A stretch of DNA of 5,255 nucleotides from Nitrospinae bacterium CG11_big_fil_rev_8_21_14_0_20_56_8 (GTDB lineage Bacteria; Nitrospinota; Nitrospinia; Nitrospinales; VA-1), in contig PCWF01000209.1 in the NCBI GenBank assembly GCA_002796165.1, forward strand, positions 1 to 5,255. Direction: 5' to 3'. A program made the translations under genes and the position numbers. Shown one piece after another: positions 1-4,189 of the stretch. The notes under the pieces are model-generated. The model was not told the DNA's origin and did no database searches. It was given only the letters and a program-made list of their open reading frames with translations. The first letter of the stretch is position 1. Every line of letters starts with the position of its first letter.

Positions 1-112
1 GGTGGTCAGCAGGGATTTCCGGGTGGTGGATTCCAAGGTGGCGGCCAACAGGGATTTCCTGGCGGCGGCCAACAAGGGTTCCCCGGCGGTGGTGGTCAGC
101 AGGGATTTCCGG
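1..112 (+). repeat. In-frame tandem repeat coding for glycine-rich QQGFP units
   Basis: The DNA repeats as well as the protein. Bases 1-22 are identical to 91-112, and diverged copies of the same core begin near 46 and 70. Units are 8, 9 or 13 codons long; the longest contains a decayed Phe-Gln unit. Near-identity at the DNA level, with some synonymous changes (cag/caa, gga/ggg, ttt/ttc), suggests fairly recent duplication by slippage or unequal recombination. The copy number upstream is unknown. Confidence 0.85.
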
Positions 113-120
113 AAAACTGA
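1..120 (+). CDS. C-terminal end of a Gly/Gln-rich repeat protein (5' end outside window)
   Basis: Frame 1 is open from the first base to a TGA at 118-120, giving the last 39 residues of a protein. These are almost only Gly, Gln, Phe and Pro. The core QQGFP occurs four times, at residues 3-7, 16-20, 24-28 and 33-37 of the visible part, separated by glycine runs, and the protein ends in Glu-Asn. Such tails are low-complexity and probably disordered; they occur on RNA-binding, membrane and envelope proteins, so the tail alone does not reveal a function. The frame is supported by the in-phase repeat, the clean stop and a terminator-like hairpin shortly after it. The product is unrecognised because its main domain lies upstream of the window. 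Confidence 0.8.
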   Translation, partial: GGQQGFPGGGFQGGGQQGFPGGGQQGFPGGGGQQGFPEN

Positions 121-146
121 CACGAGAGGGGGTCTTGGGTGAAGGG

Positions 147-183
147 TGGCGCGGACCCGATGGGGGTGGGGTCGCCATTTTTT
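147..183 (+). terminator. Probable rho-independent terminator of the repeat-protein gene
   Basis: An interrupted hairpin starts 27 bp after the stop. The lower stem TGGC/GCCA (147-150 with 174-177) and the upper stem GACCC/GGGTC (154-158 with 169-173) are separated by a 3-base bulge on the left arm. Six T residues (178-183) follow immediately. The bulge and the 10-base loop make it weaker than the csp terminator, but position and T tract fit. Confidence 0.55.
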
Positions 184-262
184 CCAAATTATCTTTTTGA
201 AAAATAAAGGTTTAGATCGCCACCCGTTTTCCCGATAAGAATCGCAACCTCGGCCATGCGCC

Positions 263-277
263 CAATTAAAATAATTG
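263..277. repeat. Perfect AT-rich palindrome CAATTA-AAA-TAATTG
   Basis: Two 6-base arms with a 3-base spacer form a perfect inverted repeat about 48 bp upstream of the proposed csp -10 element. It could be an operator or an upstream activating element, but a short AT-rich palindrome can also arise by chance, and no second copy was seen in the window. Confidence 0.35.
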
Positions 278-324
278 AGGGAAGCCATTTCGGAATTTTC
301 CCAGTAGGTTATTTTTTAAATTTG

Positions 325-333
325 TGCTATGAT
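325..333 (+). promoter_or_regulatory. Extended -10 promoter (TG-C-TATGAT) for the cold-shock gene
   Basis: TATGAT at 328-333 matches the sigma-70 -10 consensus at five of six positions and is preceded by TG one base upstream, the extended -10 arrangement that can work without a good -35. At 17-bp spacing the -35 is poor (TAGGTT, 305-310), although the upstream DNA is AT-rich. Transcription would start near 340 and give a leader of about 200 nt, comparable to the long leaders of cold-inducible csp mRNAs. Confidence 0.45.
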
Positions 334-394
334 CGAGTTGTTGAAAAAGGGTTGTGGACTTTCGTTGCGTAGAGGAAAGATTGAAGCCCCCTTC

Positions 395-442
395 CCGGGC
401 CTCGGCTCCTGCGAGCCGGATGTTTTGCCCGGATTTGGCTCG
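395..442 (+). promoter_or_regulatory. Structured leader element with two mutually exclusive hairpins
   Basis: Outer stem CCGGGC/GCCCGG (395-400 with 427-432) encloses a 6-bp hairpin CGGCTC/GAGCCG (403-408 with 413-418) with loop CTGC. The right arm of that hairpin can instead pair perfectly with 437-442 (412-417 with 437-442, CGAGCC/GGCTCG). CTCCT at 406-410 is complementary to the csp SD AGGAG at 526-530. The pairings are read directly from the sequence; a regulatory role is inference. Confidence 0.4.
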
Positions 443-474
443 TTAAATCCCCCAACAAGGAACCACCCCCGATA

Positions 475-516
475 GGAAACAGGGATCCCTGGAATGAACA
501 TTCCCAAAGGGTTTCC
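475..516 (+). promoter_or_regulatory. Second structured leader module just before the csp ribosome site
   Basis: GGAAAC/GTTTCC (475-480 with 511-516) can close a domain containing the perfect 12-bp palindrome CAGGGATCCCTG (480-491) and a small hairpin GGAAT-GAAC-ATTCC (491-504). These overlap, so not all can form together. The module ends 9 nt before the AGGAG at 526, close enough to influence ribosome access. Confidence 0.35.
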
Positions 517-539
517 GCTTTAATTAGGAGAGCACGAGT

Positions 540-740
540 ATGTCGGAAGGTAGAGTGAAGTGGTTTAACGATCAAAAGGGTTATGGATTTATTGAGTCAG
601 ACGAGGGGGACGATTGTTTCGTACACTTTTCTGAAATTCAGTCGGAGGGGTTTAAAACTCTTCGTGAAGGCCAACGGGTCGAATTTGAAAGAACCATGGG
701 TAAGAAGGGCCCGCAGGCTTCCAAGGTAATTCCCAAGTAA
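540..740 (+). CDS. Cold-shock domain protein (CspA family)
   Basis: A 66-residue protein that is a single cold-shock domain, a five-strand OB-fold beta barrel that binds single-stranded RNA and DNA in the cytoplasm. Family members melt RNA structure and aid transcription and translation in the cold or during growth changes. The N-terminal VKWFN is at residues 6-10, RNP1 KGYGFI at 13-18, and RNP2 is CFVHFS at 26-31, where Cys replaces the usual aliphatic residue. The conserved FKTLREGQ turn (38-45) and the GKKGPQA segment (54-60) are present. Length is typical of the family. The ATG is supported by AGGAG at 526-530, 9 nt upstream. It is a single-gene unit with its own promoter, long structured leader and strong terminator. 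Which csp paralogue it is, and whether it is cold-induced, cannot be told. Confidence 0.95.
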   Translation: MSEGRVKWFNDQKGYGFIESDEGDDCFVHFSEIQSEGFKTLREGQRVEFERTMGKKGPQASKVIPK

Positions 741-757
741 CGCATCCTTGAGAGCGC

Positions 758-793
758 ACCGGCAGGGGGTTAACTCCCCTGCCGGTTTTTTTT
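758..793 (+). terminator. Strong rho-independent terminator of the cold-shock gene
   Basis: A perfect 11-bp GC-rich stem (758-768 with 776-786) with a 7-base loop GTTAACT is followed directly by a run of eight T residues (786-793). It begins 17 bp after the csp stop codon. There is no T tract on the other side, so it acts on the plus strand only. Confidence 0.92.
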
Positions 794-851
794 GCCCAAT
801 TTTTCATAATATCCATCAAAACCGCGGAGACAGCCCACCCTCAAAAGAGTT

Positions 852-880
852 TTGACAAGCGCCGGGAAACCCTGTAATTT
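852..880 (+). promoter_or_regulatory. Sigma-70-type promoter for the DUF1566 gene
   Basis: A perfect TTGACA -35 (852-857) is followed after exactly 17 bp by TAATTT (875-880), a -10 with three of six consensus bases. Transcription would start near 887, leaving a 5' leader of about 92 nt before the ATG at 979. It lies after the csp terminator, so the next gene is transcribed independently. Confidence 0.5.
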
Positions 881-978
881 CCCGATTGGATAAGATGGGA
901 ACCATAGAGATCGGGACCTCACGGCCGTCCGTGTCCCTTAAAGGTTCCCTTGAGTCATCGGGTCTTTCAATTTCATCC

Positions 979-1590
979 ATGCGGCGATTTTCTGTAACAA
1001 AATTTCGGAATTTCATTCTCATTATGGCGGCGGTTGGTACCGGTTGGATTCCCATCCCTGCACCCGCCGGGGCCGGGGACAACCCCGCTTGCGAATTCTC
1101 CCCTCCCTATGAAGCTCCCCCCTACGAACCGGCGCAAAAAGAAAATCTGCCGCTCCGCCCGGAGTTGATCGACAACCGCGATGGAACACTCACCGATCCG
1201 GCCACCGGTCTGATGTGGGCGCAAAAGGACAGTTACGCCGATTTGGGCAAATGCCTCGACTGGAACCAGTCGGTCGGATATATCAAGGATTTGTCCGCGG
1301 GGAACCACCGCGACTGGCGCATCCCTACGATTGGGGAGTTGGCCAGCATCTACGACCCCACCCAGGAAAATGTGAAGGGCTGGGATCAAAATCCCGAATA
1401 TCCCCTGGGGCTGGACCGGAAATTTTCCGATGGCGCGGCGTACTGGTACTGGTCGTCCGACTGTGGAACGACGGAACTCACGCAATGTTGCGGCAAGACG
1501 TTTTACTTCGTCAACGGCATGGTGCACATGCGCCGGTTTGAACTTTGCAACAATGGCGGGGTGCGCGCGGTGCGGAGCGCAAAGCAATAA
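979..1590 (+). CDS. Exported DUF1566 (Lcl_C-type) domain protein
   Basis: 203 residues from the chosen ATG. Residues 1-33 look like a Sec signal peptide: RRF..K, a hydrophobic core (11-28) and small residues (APAGAG) before mature Asp34. The mature start is Pro-rich with a doubled PPYE (42-50). From about 64 the DUF1566/Lcl_C signatures follow: NRDGTLTDPATGLMW (66-80), DWRIPT.GEL (112-121), YWSS (157-160) and terminal GGVRAVR (193-199). This domain occurs in many secreted or surface proteins, including Legionella collagen-like protein; its biochemical role is largely unknown. Six cysteines (38, 92, 162, 170, 171, 190) suit a disulfide-bonded exported protein. The frame is open back to a TTG at 886, but that would lie at the predicted transcription start and bury the signal peptide behind 31 residues. 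The ATG at 979 has no clear SD, so the start is the least certain point. It converges on the HD-GYP gene. Confidence 0.85.
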   Translation: MRRFSVTKFRNFILIMAAVGTGWIPIPAPAGAGDNPACEFSPPYEAPPYEPAQKENLPLRPELIDNRDGTLTDPATGLMWAQKDSYADLGKCLDWNQSVGYIKDLSAGNHRDWRIPTIGELASIYDPTQENVKGWDQNPEYPLGLDRKFSDGAAYWYWSSDCGTTELTQCCGKTFYFVNGMVHMRRFELCNNGGVRAVRSAKQ

Positions 1591-1649
1591 CGGCCGATTC
1601 CAGGAATGCCGCGATACTCGGGAGCTCCCCCTATTCGACAGGCGCCCGT

Positions 1650-3065
1650 TCAGGCGGTGGCCAGGGAGGATTGCTCCTGGTACCGATCCCGGATGGACAG
1701 GATCTGGGGAAGAACCTCCTTGAACCGGGTCACCAGTTCGGGCTGGAAGTGTTTGCCGCTCTGTTCTTCCAGAAAGTCCAGGGTCTTCTCCAGCGGCCAG
1801 GCGGGTTTGTAAGGCCGGGCCGAAGTCAGGGCATCGAACACATCGCAAATGGCCACGATGCGGCCGATCTGTGGAATCTCCTCTCCTTTTAATCCGTTAG
1901 GGTAACCGGTCCCATCCCATTTTTCATGATGGGTCAGGGCAATGGATTCGGCCAATTTCAGAAGCTCGGAATTGCCTCCCGACAATATGGCGGCCCCCAT
2001 TGCCGCATGGGTTTTCATTTGCTCCCACTCCTCGCCGACCAGTTTTCCCGGTTTGAGAAGGATGTGGTCGGGAATCCCGATCTTTCCGATGTCGTGCATG
2101 GGACTGGCCTGCAGGATCAGATCGCACTCCCTGCCGTCGAGGTGAATGGCCCGCCCGAGCGCGGCGCAAAAATGGCTCATGCGCACCACGTGGAGCCCCG
2201 TTTCATTGTCCCGGTATTCCGCGGCCCTGCCCAGTCGGGCCAGAATTTCCTTGCGGGTTTTTTCCAACTGAAGGTTGCGGTCCTTCAGTAATTCGATCAT
2301 GGTATTGGTGTAGGCCCCCATTTGACCGAACTCGTCATTGAAGGCCACGGGGACCCGACGGTCGAAATCGCCGTCCGCGACCGCCATCAGGGTCGAATTT
2401 TCCGCCTCGAAAAATAGTTTCAGATTGCGGCAGAAAGAAGCGACCAGGTTCAGCGTCTCGGCCAGAACCACAAATCCGACGAAGGCCATTTCACTCAAAA
2501 CCGCCCAGCGTCCGAGAGCGAGCTGGTTGGCCTGGAGGTCTTTCAACCATTCCAGATCGCGGATCAGGATCAAGAACAGCAGGACCGCCATGGACAGCAG
2601 GGTGGTCACCGCAACCACGGTGAATTTCAGGGTAATGGGGAAATAGCGGTCACCCAGTTTGGGTCCCCTCCCTGCTTCGGCCAGCGCCTGATGCACCTTG
2701 CGCTGGCGCTCCAGGGCCAGGTCCGCGGAGGCGAAAAAGCCCAGCGCCCCGTAGCCGGTGAGAATTTTCAATCCGCTCTGGACGGGAAAATCGTTGACCC
2801 CCATGTTGTAAACGGTGACGGCCACCCCCATCCCGATGAATAATGAAAAATCCAGAATGAACTGGTTTCGGGTTTGAATATCAACCGGCGCTCCCTCGAT
2901 GAAAGATTCAAGGCCCCTCGCGCGAATCCAAGCGGCCAGTAAAAATATCCCCACGAGAAACACCAACCATTTTTGAAATCCCAGGCTCGAAATAAAGGGA
3001 CATACTTTGCCCCCATAGACACTTAAAACCAAAACCGCAAACAGGTAATGCAGACCGATCCGCAT
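1650..3065 (-). CDS. Membrane HAMP/HD-GYP cyclic-di-GMP phosphodiesterase
   Basis: 471 residues. About six hydrophobic segments (roughly 5-20, 33-47, 69-86, 97-113, 143-168, 187-208) form the N-terminal half. A HAMP-like linker follows (about 209-262, with VADGDFDRRVP at 228-239 and DEFGQM at 244-249), then a short helical linker and an HD-GYP domain (about 275-455). HD-GYP enzymes hydrolyse c-di-GMP to pGpG or GMP in the cytoplasm, lowering the signal and favouring motility over attachment. Putative metal ligands are all present: E288, H292, HD at 324-325, H353, HH at 379-380 and D408, plus HDIGK (324-328) and DGTGYP (384-389). These predict an active enzyme. There is no receiver domain and no large periplasmic domain, so sensing is probably through the membrane part. 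The ATG has GGGAG 9 nt upstream (3075-3079). It lies 171 bp downstream of the pilin-like gene, possibly separated from it by a hairpin. Confidence 0.93.
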   Translation of the reverse strand: MRIGLHYLFAVLVLSVYGGKVCPFISSLGFQKWLVFLVGIFLLAAWIRARGLESFIEGAPVDIQTRNQFILDFSLFIGMGVAVTVYNMGVNDFPVQSGLKILTGYGALGFFASADLALERQRKVHQALAEAGRGPKLGDRYFPITLKFTVVAVTTLLSMAVLLFLILIRDLEWLKDLQANQLALGRWAVLSEMAFVGFVVLAETLNLVASFCRNLKLFFEAENSTLMAVADGDFDRRVPVAFNDEFGQMGAYTNTMIELLKDRNLQLEKTRKEILARLGRAAEYRDNETGLHVVRMSHFCAALGRAIHLDGRECDLILQASPMHDIGKIGIPDHILLKPGKLVGEEWEQMKTHAAMGAAILSGGNSELLKLAESIALTHHEKWDGTGYPNGLKGEEIPQIGRIVAICDVFDALTSARPYKPAWPLEKTLDFLEEQSGKHFQPELVTRFKEVLPQILSIRDRYQEQSSLATA

Positions 3066-3195
3066 GGCTGTAATCTCCCACGGGTTGTTTTTAATCGGGA
3101 CGACTCATTTGCAATTCACGGAATGCCGAAAACGACATGCTCTCCTGCAATGTTGGAGAGTCGGTTTCGAGTTTCATTCATTACAAGAGAGCCTC

Positions 3196-3221
3196 AAATA
3201 ATTGCCGCTCGTCCGGCGGCA
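3196..3221 (-). terminator. Possible weak terminator or attenuator after the pilin-like gene
   Basis: Read on the minus strand, a 6-bp stem TGCCGC/GCGGCA with a 7-base loop (3203-3221) begins 15 nt after the stop codon and is followed by ATTATTT (3202-3196). The short stem and interrupted T tract make it weak. If real, it would cut or lower read-through into the HD-GYP gene. Confidence 0.4.
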
Positions 3222-3236
3222 CGGGAAACGGGAATG

Positions 3237-3800
3237 CTATTTCACTTCGATCGAGGTGGCGTTGTCGTCGACCGGACCGGCAAATTCGCGCACTTCGTCG
3301 AGAACTTCCTGGCGGGAAAGATGGGTCCGCGCCTCGCATTCCTCCGGATCGAAATTGATGCACCTCACCCGGCCCGCGCTGTCCATTCCCCAGACAATCT
3401 CACTCTCCTCGTGCTGGGCGGTGGCGAAAAACGAATCCATGCCGCCCGATTCGATCTTGATTTCAACCGTTCCCTCGTCGCGAGGCCGGTCGGGTGGATT
3501 CAGACTGAACGTGTAAGGTGGCTCCGAAATGGCGGGAGGAGTGCACGGGGTGCCGGTTCCTTCCTGTTCCCAGAACAGTTCGCAATTCCGGTACAGGGAC
3601 ATCAATTGTTCGCGGGCAAAGTTTTCCCGGTAGGGCTGACCGCGAGTGGGTGAGGGGTATTCACGGTGACTGACTTTTGGGTTGACGTCCGTGTGCACCT
3701 TCCCCGGCTTGCCGGACCACACGCCGGAAACCAGGCCCCCGGCCGCCAATAGGGCCAGCACGCCCAACAGCATCCATTTGAAATCGGAACCCTTCCCCAT
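3237..3800 (-). CDS. Membrane-anchored protein with a type IV pilin-like globular domain
   Basis: 187 residues with one N-terminal hydrophobic segment (9-27) after a short charged start, then an exported domain. Residues 64-86 (EQLMSLYRNCELFW ... GTPC) and 124-147 (FFATAQH ... MDSAGRVRC) follow a pattern known from the globular part of some bacterial type IV pilins: an aromatic-rich helix with a Cys pair (C73, C86), beta strands, then F-ATA-H and DS-G. C147 and C155 could form a second disulfide. The N-terminus has no prepilin motif (no Gly followed by FTLIE), so it should not assemble as a normal pilin; a tethered pilin-like or accessory protein fits better. The start is supported by a purine-rich SD (GGAGAGAGG on the minus strand, 3806-3814) 5 nt upstream. 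No name is assigned; the resemblance is by eye and needs a profile search. Confidence 0.75.
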   Translation of the reverse strand: MGKGSDFKWMLLGVLALLAAGGLVSGVWSGKPGKVHTDVNPKVSHREYPSPTRGQPYRENFAREQLMSLYRNCELFWEQEGTGTPCTPPAISEPPYTFSLNPPDRPRDEGTVEIKIESGGMDSFFATAQHEESEIVWGMDSAGRVRCINFDPEECEARTHLSRQEVLDEVREFAGPVDDNATSIEVK

Positions 3801-3862
3801 GCCGTCCTCTCTCCGACCCTGGCCTTACGGTGCAACCGGAATGGGCGCACCGGCAATGGAAT

Positions 3863-3871
3863 ATCTTACCA
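3863..3871 (-). promoter_or_regulatory. Possible extended -10 promoter for the pilin-like gene
   Basis: On the minus strand the sequence TGG-TAAGAT has TG one base before a hexamer with four of six consensus bases. No good -35 is present at 16-18 bp. It would give a leader of about 55 nt. The call is weak and rests mainly on the position upstream of 3800. Confidence 0.25.
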
Positions 3872-3922
3872 AATCCGGCGGAACTTGTGCCGTTCCCTGG
3901 CACGGGACGCGGGATCTAATCA

Positions 3923-3958
3923 GATGTTTGTAAAAACACGGGCTTGGCCGGAAACATC
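3923..3958. repeat. Inverted repeat GATGTTT...AAACATC between divergent genes
   Basis: Perfect 7-base arms at 3923-3929 and 3952-3958 are separated by 22 bp. The centres of the arms are 29 bp apart, nearly three helical turns, which could suit a dimeric regulator or a looped operator. It lies between the two divergent genes. Chance occurrence cannot be excluded. Confidence 0.3.
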
Positions 3959-4179
3959 CGTTTGCTGTCACCCCTGCTCCCGATTACCCGGTTAACTTGA
4001 AAAGACGCAATCCTTTGATTTTTCTCAAGCATTGCTTTTCTTTTTGGAAATCCATCAAGGGCTGGGTTAAGCTAAAATCTCACTTTTAACAACGGTCCAA
4101 TCAGTGCGCTTCTTTAGATTAAACCAGGCAAGTTTCTGGATCTAATATAAAGTGACCCCCTCAGCGGCTACAAATTTTC

Positions 4180-4183
4180 AGGA
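4180..4183 (+). promoter_or_regulatory. Ribosome binding site that fixes a TTG start
   Basis: AGGA at 4180-4183 is 6 nt before the TTG at 4190, an ideal spacing. The frame has a stop at 4148-4150, and the only usual start codon in between is this TTG. An ATG at 4183 overlaps the SD itself, is in another frame and leads to an unrelated shadow reading frame. Confidence 0.65.
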
Positions 4184-4189
4184 TGTCGG

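Larger units (their letters stand above)
121..539. other. Gene-free region between the repeat protein and the cold-shock gene
   Basis: No convincing gene lies in these 419 bp. In order it holds a terminator-like hairpin (147-183), an AT-rich stretch with a perfect short palindrome (263-277), an extended -10 promoter (325-333), and about 200 bp of probable csp leader with two structured modules (395-442 and 475-516) and the SD site (526-530). Minus-strand reading frames cross it, but they show no family motif or ribosome site and overlap the leader. Confidence 0.6.
3801..4189. other. Divergent intergenic region between the pilin-like gene and the sensor gene
   Basis: These 389 bp have no supportable gene. 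They separate two divergent transcription units and should carry both promoters. On the minus strand an extended -10 is at 3863-3871. On the plus strand, TATAAA at 4146-4151 and TAAAAT at 4073-4078 are -10-like, but neither has a recognisable -35. A 7-bp inverted repeat lies at 3923-3958, and an imperfect one (CTTGAAAA with TTTTCTCAAG) at 3996-4030. Confidence 0.5.

Noticed and set aside
1..112. CRISPR-like or intergenic direct repeat
   Set aside because: The repeats are in frame, vary in unit length, have no unique spacers, and encode a glycine-rich tail ending in a stop codon.
327..575. Minus-strand small frames across the csp leader and csp start
   Set aside because: They overlap the csp start and leader antisense, with no ribosome site, no promoter and no family resemblance.
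886..978. N-terminal extension of the DUF1566 protein from TTG 886
   Set aside because: The TTG coincides with the predicted transcription start, has no SD, and would put 31 polar residues before a normal signal peptide.
1591..1649. Shared bidirectional terminator between the two convergent genes
   Set aside because: Short inverted repeats exist (ATTCC-A-GGAAT at 1597-1607, GGGAGCTCCC at 1620-1629), but loops are too short or absent and neither is followed by a T tract on either strand.
973..1848. A 291-codon minus-strand open frame across the DUF1566 gene and the end of the HD-GYP gene
   Set aside because: It is antisense to a recognisable domain, reads through the 3' part of the HD-GYP gene in another frame, is Arg/Pro/Gly-rich, and shows no motif.
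3096..3135. Sigma-54-like promoter (GGCATTCC...TTGCA on the minus strand) before the HD-GYP gene
   Set aside because: The GG-to-GC distance is 15 bases instead of the required 12, and the flanking consensus is poor.
3048..3653. A 201-codon plus-strand open frame over the pilin-like gene
   Set aside because: Antisense shadow. The minus-strand frame has a signal-anchor, an SD site and a pilin-like motif pattern; this one has none and is Arg/Pro-rich.
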